From assembly GCF_030409635.1 (NCBI RefSeq), contig NZ_JAUFQF010000001.1, positions 992,001 to 1,056,000 of the forward strand: a stretch of DNA of 64,000 nucleotides, given 5' to 3'. The notes beneath the pieces are model-generated. The model searched no databases. It was not told the origin of the DNA and saw only the letters and a list, made by a program, of their open reading frames with translations. Shown piece by piece: positions 9,445 through 18,578 of the stretch (its first letter is position 1; every line of letters starts with the position of its first letter). This DNA comes from Vibrio agarivorans. GTDB taxonomy: Bacteria; Pseudomonadota; Gammaproteobacteria; Enterobacterales; Vibrionaceae. A program made the position numbers and the translations under genes.

Positions 9445-10604
9445 GTGCTACGTTCCTTCATGAATTCAATAGGAACCCCGACGCTCACCGCGAAAATGCG
9501 ACGTTGACGATCAGGGCGGTAAATTCCTGCTTCGGCCTCATCTTTTACATTCTCAGCAAGCTTGCTGTCTTTCCAACGAACAATCTTGCCTTGTGCGCTT
9601 TGCATACTTGGGTTTACTGTTGCGACACCAATAGGCTCTACAAACCCGGCACTGTACTCGAACACCACCATGGTTTCATTCGGTAACACGCCTGCGTTTT
9701 GACCACGGTCTAGTGAAATGCGGTCGCCTTTAATTCCCATAACTTGGGCTGTGGCAGGCATTTCTTTAAGTAAGCGGGTTAACATAATGTCGAATCCACG
9801 AGAGGCCATCTCGTTCATAACCGAATCGACATCTTTGCCACTTGTATAGTTGAATCCGCGGTAGTATTCGCCATTTGCGATAACAGTAGTGAAGGTGTCT
9901 TTTGCACGAACATCGAAGTTCGAAACACGGATTTTACCGATGTTTGGATAGCTAATTTTTTCACGCGTGTATGGATCGATGACTCCGGTAGACATCTCCA
10001 TTGAGGTTTGGAACAACGATTGTGTCGAACCAAATAACATGTCACCCGTTTTCAGCACATCTACTTTCATAATGTAGTCTGTCGATAAAGGAGTACGACT
10101 CCCCATTTTTTCTGCTACTTTCGACGCACCTTCATCAGCGAGAATCTCTTCCATTGCCGCATTAACTGAATCAGTGTCTCGAGTGAGAATTCTGAAACGA
10201 TTCACGCCAGCAAATTGATTTTCTAGAGTGTTTTCTAGCGCTTTGGTCTGGAAGGATCCAATACTCGAATGCATTGCATTAAAGACGTCAGACGATTTTC
10301 CCTCTAGATTCTTGCTCACATCTGTGGCTACATCACCGAAATAGAGTCGAATGGTCTTTTTTGCAAGAGGACAGCGACTGTCTTTTTCTTCAGGCTCATA
10401 ACTACAAAACTGAAGACCTTGGGTATTAAAATATGCGGGTACTTCAATGTCGTCGTTCTTAAAATCATACGCAGATTTACCGATGATTAGAGAAGAATTT
10501 CCAGCATTGCTCTGTTTAGACACCGTTTGTTGACTCGGAGTAGAGTTACACCCCACAAGGCCGATCCCAACAGCAACCAATGTCGCAAGTTTTGTTAATT
10601 TCAT
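9426..10604 (-). CDS. CsgG/FlgO-like lipoprotein with FlgT-C-like tail
   Basis: A 392-residue lipoprotein (lipobox LVGC, Cys19). The middle has the CsgG/LpoB-type layout: IRLYFGDVATDVS, then a helix and VNRFRILTRD, then DYIMKVDVLKTGD and a strand pattern ending NGEYYRGFNY. CsgG forms an outer-membrane secretion pore; FlgO and LpoB are relatives. The C-terminal part (GDRISLDRGQNAGVLPNETM, then PIGVATV and SAQGKIV) matches the small beta-barrel found at the FlgT C-terminus. Combining CsgG-like and FlgT-C-like parts in one lipoprotein is unusual. It lies 1 nt after the upstream lipoprotein gene and overlaps the FlgT-like gene. Role: probable outer-membrane ring or pore component (inference). Confidence 0.68.
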   Translation of the reverse strand: MKLTKLATLVAVGIGLVGCNSTPSQQTVSKQSNAGNSSLIIGKSAYDFKNDDIEVPAYFNTQGLQFCSYEPEEKDSRCPLAKKTIRLYFGDVATDVSKNLEGKSSDVFNAMHSSIGSFQTKALENTLENQFAGVNRFRILTRDTDSVNAAMEEILADEGASKVAEKMGSRTPLSTDYIMKVDVLKTGDMLFGSTQSLFQTSMEMSTGVIDPYTREKISYPNIGKIRVSNFDVRAKDTFTTVIANGEYYRGFNYTSGKDVDSVMNEMASRGFDIMLTRLLKEMPATAQVMGIKGDRISLDRGQNAGVLPNETMVVFEYSAGFVEPIGVATVNPSMQSAQGKIVRWKDSKLAENVKDEAEAGIYRPDRQRRIFAVSVGVPIEFMKERSTWAQEG

Positions 10605-10605
10605 A

Positions 10606-11316
10606 TTAGTTCACTTGCTCAGATAAGATTTTATCTAGGTTTTCCAATTGTTTAATCGTATTTTGATCAAGAGAAATCAGGTTATTTGCTTCATACGCTA
10701 GTGCTGAACGCGAAGTTAGCTCATCGTAGGCAGCAACGATTGGAACGACATCTTTTGCTTCTTCGTCTTCTTCAACAGAGGCGGATGCTAGAATGTTAGA
10801 GAACATAGCTAAGCCTGTTTCTTGAGCAAGTACAGTTGCATTATCCGCTGCAATCATGCTGATTTGAGCAGCTTGAACCGCAAGCTCAAGGCCTAGTTCT
10901 ACGTTGCTATCAAAAATTGAGTCTGATGCTGTTTTATATGCATTCACTTGAGGGGCAATTTTCTTATCTTCAGGCTTATCAGCGTCAAACTCTTCCATTG
11001 CAGCCAACAGTTCTTCGTCAGTTAGACCAGAGTTCACAGCCAAGAAGCCAGCAACATCACCGTGCTTTGACGCCAAGACGTTATAACTTTGGAATACTTT
11101 ACATTGACGATCTTGGATGGAAACCATAACTTCTGATGCTGTATCAACAGCAACAGAAACTGGTGTGTAACTATTACCAAGCTCCTCACACGTTTGCGTA
11201 AGTTTTTCGTTCATCTCAGTGCGATTTAATGTCGCTGCATCCTCACCTGAGATAGAAGAACAACCTGCCAGAGCAGTCACGAATAAACTAGCCAAAACTG
11301 TTTTCTTAAACATCAT
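10606..11316 (-). CDS. Lipoprotein of envelope operon, function unknown
   Basis: A 236-residue lipoprotein with lipobox LAGC. The mature part is acidic and mostly alpha-helical (EEDEEAKD; ELGLELAVQAAQISMIAADN; SRSALAYEANNL) with two cysteines that could pair (QTCEEL, DRQCKV). I do not recognise the family. Two adjacent methionines at 11316 and 11313 are both possible starts. It is the second gene of the operon, 7 nt after the first and 1 nt before the CsgG-like gene, so it is likely made in proportion to them. Its helical character suits a spacer or chaperone for the pore-like partner (inference). Confidence 0.7.
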   Translation of the reverse strand: MMFKKTVLASLFVTALAGCSSISGEDAATLNRTEMNEKLTQTCEELGNSYTPVSVAVDTASEVMVSIQDRQCKVFQSYNVLASKHGDVAGFLAVNSGLTDEELLAAMEEFDADKPEDKKIAPQVNAYKTASDSIFDSNVELGLELAVQAAQISMIAADNATVLAQETGLAMFSNILASASVEEDEEAKDVVPIVAAYDELTSRSALAYEANNLISLDQNTIKQLENLDKILSEQVN

Positions 11317-11323
11317 TAATTCC

Positions 11324-12220
11324 TTAATTTAAGAATGAAAAAAGTGACTCATTGGTTAGAGTCTTTATAATTTTTTGCTGCGCTAACTTAGTTGCATGCG
11401 CAGCGCTTTTCGAAGATGTCGCTGTTTCAGACACTTCCTTTTGACTGACAGCTGTAGTTGGACTGCTCGTGTCAAAAACTTTGAGAGAGACCGTTTGTTT
11501 GGCGATAAACTTATTGGCCTGTTTACCGTTGCGATTGGTCCCTTTGATATAAATGCTGATGCTACCGTTAGCACTAGCAATTGACGTATTGGATAAAATG
11601 CTATTTAACTCGGCAGAGAAAGGATCATTTGATGTTAAGAAAGTGACCCTAAATTGACTTTGTTTCTCCTGAGATTTCAACTCAAGCAAATGTTGTTGCG
11701 GAGCCAATAGATTGAACTGCTCAAAATCAACCGCAGATAGAACGGTCAACCATTCTGCAGACTGCTCCAAGAGATGTTGTGATTCCCAAAAGCGACGTAA
11801 GTCTCGCCATTCAGTTGCTTCCCCAGTGAAACCAATCTCTGATTTTGCATGGTTATTCGATATATCTTGGCTTAGCTTTTCTGCCCATTCTGATTTGTTG
11901 ATAGTAAAATCATATCGACAGGGTTTGGAGGAACAATCAACGCCCGCAAGTGACAAGTTTTGTATAGCGACCGGAAGAGAGTCAATTTGGCTAGTTTGTT
12001 CGTAAGAGGATAGCGTAGATTTTTGGTTATGATATTGATGTGTTTTTTCTGACACTTCAACCTTACTGTATATGTTGAGTGCAAGCTGTTGTTTTGCATC
12101 AATTCTAGCAATTTTCTCAGAGTCACCATAACCAGAAATGGCAATGAATGATTCTTGTGCCGATGCAGTAATAGGAAAGCAAACAATCACTACTAATAAG
12201 TTGAGATATCGATAGAACAA
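11324..12220 (-). CDS. Exported LPP20-fold-like protein, first gene of envelope operon
   Basis: 298 residues starting at TTG 12220 (AGG about 8 nt upstream), with a Sec signal ending SAQE. The mature N-terminus reads FIAISGYGDSEKIARIDAKQ then LALNIYSKVEV, the strand-plus-AxxxA-helix arrangement seen in LPP20 and FlgT N-domains. A Cys pair (VDCSSKPC) may form a disulfide. The C-terminal half carries a beta region (GSISIYIKG) and Ser/Thr-rich low complexity. As the first gene of the operon it is preceded by 876 bp of regulatory DNA. It is the fourth protein of the operon with this fold pattern, which points to stacked ring-forming paralogs (inference). Confidence 0.65.
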   Translation of the reverse strand: MFYRYLNLLVVIVCFPITASAQESFIAISGYGDSEKIARIDAKQQLALNIYSKVEVSEKTHQYHNQKSTLSSYEQTSQIDSLPVAIQNLSLAGVDCSSKPCRYDFTINKSEWAEKLSQDISNNHAKSEIGFTGEATEWRDLRRFWESQHLLEQSAEWLTVLSAVDFEQFNLLAPQQHLLELKSQEKQSQFRVTFLTSNDPFSAELNSILSNTSIASANGSISIYIKGTNRNGKQANKFIAKQTVSLKVFDTSSPTTAVSQKEVSETATSSKSAAHATKLAQQKIIKTLTNESLFSFLN

Positions 12221-13096
12221 AAGTTAACCTGTACAACGTTGATCAAATTAAGTTCATTGAAATTACAGTTACTTTTGCTCTATCTCAAGTCTGAGAAACA
12301 ACCACCAAAGCCATCATGGAATGCATATTTATGCGCAAAACCAAAAAAGTGTGATTTCGATTCAAAATGCACAATACCAAGCTCATCATGCTTTACAGTG
12401 CGCTGACATACCTTATTGATTAATCTGATAATAACGCGAATATGAACAAAACCGACCGATATTATGAATATTGATTTCTTTGTATGAATTGCATGTCAAT
12501 CATCTCTTTTGTGAATCAGATCACCTTGCGTTCATAGTTTGAATTAATCGTTAGCAGCTATCGCTATCTGTACGTGATCCTCTCTTCTATCTTACCTAAA
12601 GCGGTCTAATAACCTATTTAGGTGACAGCAATAAACCCTCAAGAAGAGTTCTAGGTAATAGTCAGAGCTTAGGTTGGTGACACTTGTTATTAGAAAGAAC
12701 GAGCTAAGTCCGTTGTCATATAACTAGGTAGAAAACGCGTAATCTGGTTGGTGAGCGTGTATATAAACGACATAAACCATGTCACCTAATGACCTACACA
12801 CAGAACATCTGCTTGTTACAATATTCAGCTAAAGAACCTAATAAGCAACTTTAATCAGCATTACGAATTCATAACAACATGGCATACAGACTCACTCTAC
12901 CCACAATGCTACCTCACTATCAGAATATCTAGGCGCTAGGTGTTTTTGACCCCAAACATTCTTTAGTTGATAGATTCAGACTTCCTGCGCATTACAACGA
13001 TATTGACTAAAACAACGATAAATCACTCACCCTTCGCCAGAGTCATGATTGGCATATTAAAAAGTGATAAATTGACCTTCATTAGAGACTTATATT
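12221..13096. other. 876-bp intergenic region between divergent genes
   Basis: This AT-rich region lies upstream of both the envelope operon and the lyase gene, and must contain both promoters. It has no convincing coding frame. Several stop-dense stretches and short imperfect repeats of GGTGACA/TAGGTGACAG type near 12620-12680 and 12780 were noted, but no recognised operator. It is unusually long for this genome segment. Confidence 0.5.
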
Positions 13097-15302
13097 TTGA
13101 CCAACAAGCTCATCAATCATCTTGTACCACTTACCATACTTGCGCTACTCAGTGGTTGTAATAGTGATGCAAATAAAGAATCACACTCAACCGTGCCAGA
13201 GAGTTCTACTGTACAATACCAGCATTTCGAAGTTCAAGAAGACAGTTGGATCAGGCGTTATCGCGAAAACAACTACGGCGATGATTTCATGATTTACCTT
13301 AACAAAGATGATAGCGGTAATGATAACTGGTTTGCCGATGGAGTCATGAAATTCGATATAAAAGAAATCGCAGATAAAAGCACGATAGAACGTGTCGAAC
13401 TGGTATTTGATATCTTCTTTGTTAGATATAACCCTATGACCATGGATGTGTTTGTTATTGACGGTGAGTGGGAGGAAAATACCGTCAATGGCCTCACAAA
13501 GCTTGAGCGCAAAGCTCACCTAGACAGAGTTCTCCCACCTCAAACCAACTATGGTTTAGTCAACATTGATATTACTCAGCATATCTTAGAGACTGAATCT
13601 GACGTTATATCAGTCTTAATTACAGGAGAAGAATCACCGTCTGAAGCTGTAGTTAGGATTCGATCACGTCATATCGAAGATGGCTTGCAACGTGCTCCTC
13701 ACCTTTCTGTCGTATTGAAACCTGAATTTGTTGAACAGCCGCAAACACACCCAGACATTTTAACGAGATATGAAAATCAAGACTATAGCAGTGATTTCTA
13801 TCTCAATGACTGGTCATTGGCCGGTATTATTGAACCGGTTTCACAAGAAACTTTAGATGCACTCAAAGTATTCTCGGTTGATGCTTATGGCGCACAACCT
13901 AACAACGAGAATGTTGACAATATTGCAGCCGTTCAAGCGGCTATCGACGCTGCTCAAGAAAATGGTGGTGGTATTGTTTCATTTGGCAAAGGCACCTACC
14001 ATTTCAATCTCTAGTGTAGAAAATGCGCAAGCGTTATATATTACTCAATCAAATATCATCTTGCGAGGTCAAGGCAGCGATACCGTTTTGCGTCAACATC
14101 ATTCAATGATTGATAGTGAGCTTGTCGCGACAAGAACGCCCCATCTCATCAACATTTTCGGTGATACTAAGTCAAAAGTGTCGAATGTCCTTCTTGTGGA
14201 TACTCAGCCAGGTGATACCCAGATATTGGTCAACGATCGCGTTGGTTTTACTCAAGGCGACCTCATCAACATCAGTCACTTTAACAAGGATGGTTCAATC
14301 TCAGCCGGACAAGAGGTCATCTATCCGTTACTTGCTCGCGATCCTTGGACTAACTTTGGGCGCTTTGTCGCTATGACACACATAAACCGCATAAAACAAG
14401 TTCAAAAGGTGAGTGACGGCACTCTATTAACACTCGAGGCCCGTCTGCCCTATGGGTTTAAAGCTGAATATGCCGCTGATATTCGATTGGTGGAAAAGTC
14501 GATTAATCACTCGGGAGTCGAAAACCTGACTGTCTCTATGGAGATGCCAGAAGGCTATACATATACCCACTCTTCACCTGAGCCACTTGCCTATAGAAAT
14601 GCAGCTATCAAGCTCGAGAACGTAGCAAATAGCTGGGTAAAAAACGTTGAGGTCGAAAACTTTACTCAGAGCGTTACATTAGGTAACTCTCACTTTAACC
14701 ACATCGATAACGTGACTCTCTCAACCGTGGGCGGGGGCGGCCACCACGGGATAGGGCTATATCGCAGTTCTCAGGGTAACCTCGTTTCCAATATCTCCAT
14801 GAATGCTTATATGTCGCATCACATTTCTTTTAATAGTAATTCAAACGGAAATGTCATCACAAATGTCAGCAATCCAAACTTAAAGCACCCTACTATGATT
14901 GATTTCCATGGCGCGGGACTGCCTTCATTTAACTTAGTGGAAGCATCATCAAACATTTATGTTCAAAGCTCTGGAAGTACATTCAACATGCCCCATGCCG
15001 GCACTCGAAACACATTCTGGAACCTAGAAACAAGGGGCGGTGAGTTCTTCCCTGCATCGTCTGGTTGGAATAGTGATAGCGACTATAATAGCAACGGGTT
15101 TGATCACTATATGCTGCATCCTCGCTCTATCATGGTGGGTCTACGCTCAGAGCGCTTTGGCACCATGATGGAAAAACAAACTCAGCAACACTCTAGTGAT
15201 TGGTACTACTTAGAAACCTATAATGAAGGGGCAGTTACACCCGATTCCTTGTATGAGTTTCAACGAGGTTTCGCTGATTCTGAGAAACTTGCCAACGAGT
15301 AA
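13097..15302 (+). pseudogene. Frameshifted secreted polysaccharide-lyase-like beta-helix lipoprotein
   Basis: Two overlapping frames encode one protein. The first (from TTG 13097) has a lipobox LSGC, a DNRLRE/CBM96-like domain (EDSWIRRYRENNYGDDFMIY, MKFDIKEI), then the start of a right-handed beta-helix (FSVDAYGAQPNNENVDN, AVQAAIDAAQENGGGIV, GKGTYHF), as in pectate-lyase-3 folds. It stops at TAG after AATCTC near 14012. Skipping one base at that point restores a frame running to 15302, with the helix coils (GSHFNHIDNVTL-type repeats, GGGGHHGIGLYR, LVSNISMNAYMSHHI). Known relatives degrade alginate, pectin or similar uronans; CBM96 modules bind alginate. Without the frameshift the product would be about 735 residues. 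Either a recent mutation or, less likely, programmed +1 shifting at CTC-TAG. Confidence 0.8.
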
Positions 15303-15306
15303 AATG

Positions 15307-15346
15307 TGGGGTCAGAGTTATTTTGGGTAAATTGACTCTGATCCCA
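15307..15346. repeat. 40-bp palindrome, copy 1
   Basis: TGGGGTCAGAGT at the left pairs with ACTCTGATCCCA at the right, and an inner ATTT/AAAT pair surrounds the loop. A second copy lies at 20448-20487 with the same 40-bp length. It begins 4 bp after the lyase stop and could act as a terminator. The sequence resembles REP-type palindromes that RAYT/Y1 transposases mobilise; no such transposase is in the window. Confidence 0.85.
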
Positions 15347-15548
15347 TTGTTCAAAAAATCATAGGCAGCGGTGAGACCGTAATAAGAGACCCTCAATATG
15401 TGTTTGTCGTAAGCAATGCTTAATGACAGAAATAACAAAGCGAAGTAGATAACTTTGTTGTTCGAAGAGCATTGGCTGCTCACGTAGCCAACAGAGTGTT
15501 ATTGCTTATTGACAGGCAGAAGGCTCATATGTGTTATGGCTCGTACAC

Positions 15549-16854
15549 GAGACTGTCCTAAATTCTGTGTAACTGTCTAAACTTAAAGCCTTAATGGCTA
15601 AGGATAGGCACATGGATAAGAAAGCACTTGAAGCTTTTGCTAAAGAAGCTGCAAAGGGAATTAAAACTCCCGATGACTTAACTGAGTTCAGCCAGATGCT
15701 CAAAAAGATCACTGTTGAGGCGGCGCTCAACGCTGAAATGGAAGAGCATCTTGGCTACGAAAAGCACAAACCCTCAAAATCCCAAAATAGCCGTAATGGA
15801 AAGAGCACCAAGCGTGTAAAAACAGAAGACGGCGAATTTGAACTCGATACCCCTCGCGACCGTCTTGGTTCTTTTGACCCCAAGTTAGTCAAAAAGCATC
15901 AAACACGATTTACCTCTATGGATGACAAGATCTTGTGGCTCTATGCGCAGGGCATGAGCACACGCGATATAGTGAATGCTTTTGACGAGTGGTACGGAGC
16001 AGAGATATCACCCAGCCTAGTTTCGCGCGTCACACATGCAGTGATGGAGGAAATCGTGGAGTGGCAATCTAGACCGCTTGATGCCATCTATCCTATCGTT
16101 TACCTCGACTGCATTGTGGTCAAAATCCGCCAAGACAAACGCATTATCAATAAATCGATCTTCCTTGCTTTAGGCATTAACACCGATGGTCAGAAAGAAC
16201 TCATGGGCATGTGGATAGCCGAAAATGAGGGGGCTAAGTTTTGGCTGAGCGTTCTAACCGAACTCAATCAACGTGGCGTTGAAGATATTCTTATCGCTTG
16301 TGTCGATGGCTTGAAGGGTTTTCCCGATGCGATCAACACCGTCTTCCCGCAAACACATATTCAGCTTTGCATCGTCCATATGGTGCGGAACTCATTGAAG
16401 TATGTGTCTTGGAAGGACTACAAGGCGGTCACAGCCGACCTGAAGCGAGTGTATCGCTCTGCTACCGAAGATGAGGCTCTACTTGAACTGGAGCGCTTTG
16501 GTGAAGTCTGGGATAGCCAGTATCCGCAAATCTCCAAGTCTTGGCGCAATCACTGGCAAAATCTCAACACCCTTTTTAGCTACCCAGAAGATATTCGTAG
16601 AGCAATTTACACGACCAATGCAATTGAGTCCCTCAATAGCGTGATCCGCAAGGCACTTAAAAAGCGTAAGATCTTCCCGAATGATGAGGCCGCAACCAAA
16701 ATGGTATATCTAGCAATCAAAGACGCCAGTAAGAAATGGACAATGCCTATTCAAAACTGGCGCCAAGCTATGAGTCGGTTTATTATCGAGTTCGAGGAAC
16801 GCCTGGAGAAACACATTAACTAAACGGCAGTTACACAGAATCTGTTACAGCCTC
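15549..16854 (+). mobile_element. Complete IS256-family insertion sequence with 9-bp target duplication
   Basis: Element of 1306 bp. The left inverted repeat (15549-15575, GAGACTGTCCTAAATTC then TGTGTAACTG) is matched by the right repeat (16828-16854), which reads on the minus strand GAGGCTGTAACAGATTC then TGTGTAACTG: 27 bp with six differences. The 9-bp CTCGTACAC stands directly outside both ends (15540-15548 and 16855-16863), the target duplication expected for IS256 (8-9 bp). One transposase gene fills the element. The insertion hit the last codons of the adjacent minus-strand DUF2971 gene, whose present stop is inside the right repeat. Confidence 0.93.
15612..16823 (+). CDS. IS256-family (mutator-type) transposase
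   Basis: A DDE transposase of 403 residues counted from ATG 15612, which has AAGGATAGG as binding site; an in-frame ATG at 15594 would add six residues. Family marks: the N-terminal DDLTEFSQMLKKITVEAALN and AEMEEHLGYEKH, then RFTSMDDKILWLYAQGMST; catalytic Asp in YLDCIVV and CVDGLKGFPDAI, CIVHMVRNSLKYV, and the catalytic Glu in TTNAIESLNSVIRKA. The gene is intact. It is closely fitted in its element, ending 4 bp before the right inverted repeat. Confidence 0.96.
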   Translation: MDKKALEAFAKEAAKGIKTPDDLTEFSQMLKKITVEAALNAEMEEHLGYEKHKPSKSQNSRNGKSTKRVKTEDGEFELDTPRDRLGSFDPKLVKKHQTRFTSMDDKILWLYAQGMSTRDIVNAFDEWYGAEISPSLVSRVTHAVMEEIVEWQSRPLDAIYPIVYLDCIVVKIRQDKRIINKSIFLALGINTDGQKELMGMWIAENEGAKFWLSVLTELNQRGVEDILIACVDGLKGFPDAINTVFPQTHIQLCIVHMVRNSLKYVSWKDYKAVTADLKRVYRSATEDEALLELERFGEVWDSQYPQISKSWRNHWQNLNTLFSYPEDIRRAIYTTNAIESLNSVIRKALKKRKIFPNDEAATKMVYLAIKDASKKWTMPIQNWRQAMSRFIIEFEERLEKHIN

Positions 16855-17821
16855 CTCGTACACTGCTTCAAAGTCCATGTGAAACTTCCGATGAGATAAC
16901 TTCATTTTATAAACTGGGATTCCCTTACCTTTACCGATTTCAATAAGCTCTTTCTCTGAGTCCGACTCTGCTAGGGCGCCAATATATATAGCTTTTACTT
17001 TTGGACTTGGTTGATTAAATGATGCTTCATTTGGGCTACTGAGCATAATTAACCTCCACTCCTGTTCATATGCCCAATCTAAAGCCTTATGAATTGATGC
17101 GATCACTCCCAACATGTTACTTGATAATCCACCATCAAGACCATGCTCAAAAAACTCTGACGCATCAAACAACTTATCATCATAAATTACGGGCCAGAGC
17201 ATTCTTGTCAGTATGTTTTCATTAGGTAACTCACTAAAATCATACTCCATTGCAAAACCACTATGTTCTTTTGCATAGTGTGACCACATGAGCATAGAGT
17301 CTTCTCGCTCACTCAAAGAGCACACTTTATAACCTGCTTTCAGGACACGGTTGAAGTCAGCAACCATTTGCTCTGTGTTCTTCTCTGTACTTGAATTTAG
17401 GAACTGGAACAGCTGTTCCTCAGAGAGTCTTCCTTCTGTTTTTTATGTGCAATGTGAGCCAAATATCTCGTAGGTTCAGCCGACTGTTTAAGTTCGTTAA
17501 TCTCGGAATCAGTCAGAAACTTAAACTGACCATCTTTTGCTTGCTCTTCAATTGAGTGAATGAGTTGACGATCAAGTATTTCTTTTGAGTATTCAAAATG
17601 AATGCTCGTATCATAAGGGTCATTGAACCCGTTTGCAGAGGCGCACCAGAGTGTATTATTTTTCAAATTGTCCAAGCTATATTCATTAAACTCACGATAT
17701 TTGAACAACTTCGTCGGAATATAACCATATTTCAGGGAAATGGCTTCGTTTACATATACATCATCAAGTTTAGGCGAAAAGAATAATTCTCTCAGCTCGC
17801 CTATCCATTGTTTTTTTTCAT
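16831..17821 (-). pseudogene. DUF2971-family protein gene, frameshifted, 3' end altered by IS256
   Basis: Two minus-strand frames (17930-17397 and 17367-16831) are halves of one DUF2971 protein: LFKYREFNEYSLDNL and CASANGFNDPYD in the first, CSLSEREDSMLMWSHYA, GFAMEYDF and WAYEQEWR in the second. They join if two bases are restored in a CTCTCT run near 17422-17427. The upstream frame has no plausible start outside the attC site; ATG 17821 followed by an A8 run would be in frame with one more A, so a second indel is likely. Removing the IS and one 9-bp copy, the gene would have ended FEAVYEP; now it ends FEAVYEEAVTDSV inside the IS repeat. DUF2971 proteins are common cassette and defence-island genes of unknown function. 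Confidence 0.75.
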
Positions 17822-17844
17822 TCGACCATCCTATTTTAGAGCCA

Positions 17845-17936
17845 TAACGCCTGCTTAAGGGGTGAGTGGACGTGTGCCATGTTTGAGCGAAGCGAGTTCG
17901 GCACGCGTTTACGAATCCCTCTTGAAGCACTTGTTA
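17845..17936 (-). repeat. VCR-like attC recombination site
   Basis: On the minus strand this 92-bp segment starts TAACAAGTGCTTCAAGAGGG and ends CACCCCTTAAGCAGGCGTTA; the two ends are complementary apart from small bulges. Inside, ACGCGTGCC pairs with GGCACACGT around a variable loop. This is the arrangement of Vibrio cholerae-type repeats (start TAACAAACGCCTCAAGAGG, end CCCTTAAGCGGGCGTTA in the classic VCR). The AbiV gene stop codon overlaps its first base, and the next cassette's gene begins right after it, as in integron arrays. No integron integrase is in the window. Confidence 0.88.
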
Positions 17937-18578
17937 TGTTTGTTCTAACGCACTCACTGTATCTAAAAATTCGTCTAGGTCAGATGGCATTACGTCAGGG
18001 TACTTTTTCCTAAGTTCTTTTTTATTAGTACCTTTTAGATCTTGGAGCTGAACAAGTTTAGGTCCTAATGTTGCTATACGAAATATAGCCATGCTCAAAT
18101 TCCTTTCTGATTGCTTTTCGGTAATTGTGTCAGAAGGTAGCGTAAAGGTTCCGTCTTGCCAGTCCGTGTATAAACAAGAGTTTTTCCGGTTATTCTTAAA
18201 ATCAATACCAGCGAAAAGCCCCTCAAGAGGCAGACCTTGCCTTTTCCATTCGTGACCAAATAACGCTGTTGATATTGCAGAGTCATTAACCAATTTCTGT
18301 TTATGATCTCGGAACCTACGGTTGAGCTTTTTCCAATCGACCTTTACTCCGGCAGATACATCGACCAATACTCGAAATAACATGACGCTCTTGCCAAACT
18401 CTTCGCGAGCGAAGTGACTCAAAGCAAAGGAACGAGCATATTTGCCATGTTCATGTAAGATTTCTGCCTCATCACACAACTCTTGTGCATTGCGCAAACA
18501 TTTAATTGCACCGTCAAAAATCGTGTCAAATTTTAGGTTATTTATCTTTGGTTGATTCAATTTTCCCCCTGAAAACAT
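17934..18578 (-). CDS. AbiV-family abortive-infection protein (integron cassette gene)
   Basis: 214 residues starting at ATG 18578 (sequence GCGTTATG, as often at a cassette start). Segments GAIKCLRNAQELCDEAEIL and YARSFALSHFAREEFGK are the HEPN-like AbiV signature: a helix with repeated small residues and EEFGK. The remainder includes DHKQKLVNDSAIS and FKNNRKNSCLYTDW, matching AbiV-type architecture. In Lactococcus AbiV blocks phage translation by binding a phage protein; many relatives are predicted defence genes. Being an attC cassette, it is mobile. Its stop overlaps the attC. No own terminator is visible. The family call is by motif recognition; activity is not shown. Confidence 0.8.
   Translation of the reverse strand: MFSGGKLNQPKINNLKFDTIFDGAIKCLRNAQELCDEAEILHEHGKYARSFALSHFAREEFGKSVMLFRVLVDVSAGVKVDWKKLNRRFRDHKQKLVNDSAISTALFGHEWKRQGLPLEGLFAGIDFKNNRKNSCLYTDWQDGTFTLPSDTITEKQSERNLSMAIFRIATLGPKLVQLQDLKGTNKKELRKKYPDVMPSDLDEFLDTVSALEQT

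Noticed and set aside
12967..13161. 64-codon plus-strand ORF before the lyase
   Set aside because: It overlaps the lyase signal peptide in another frame and has no binding site or recognisable domain.
13857..14010. ATG at 13857 as a separate start for the second lyase frame
   Set aside because: The 50 residues before the junction are an out-of-frame reading of the first half; no binding site precedes it, so one frameshifted gene explains both.
15235..15483. 82-codon minus-strand ORF between lyase and IS
   Set aside because: It runs antisense into the lyase and across the 40-bp palindrome; no domain seen. The 200 bp left of the IS hold nothing recognisable.
17822..17930. GTG start of the DUF2971 frame at 17930
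   Set aside because: Those codons translate the attC site itself; the sequence has no relation to the family.
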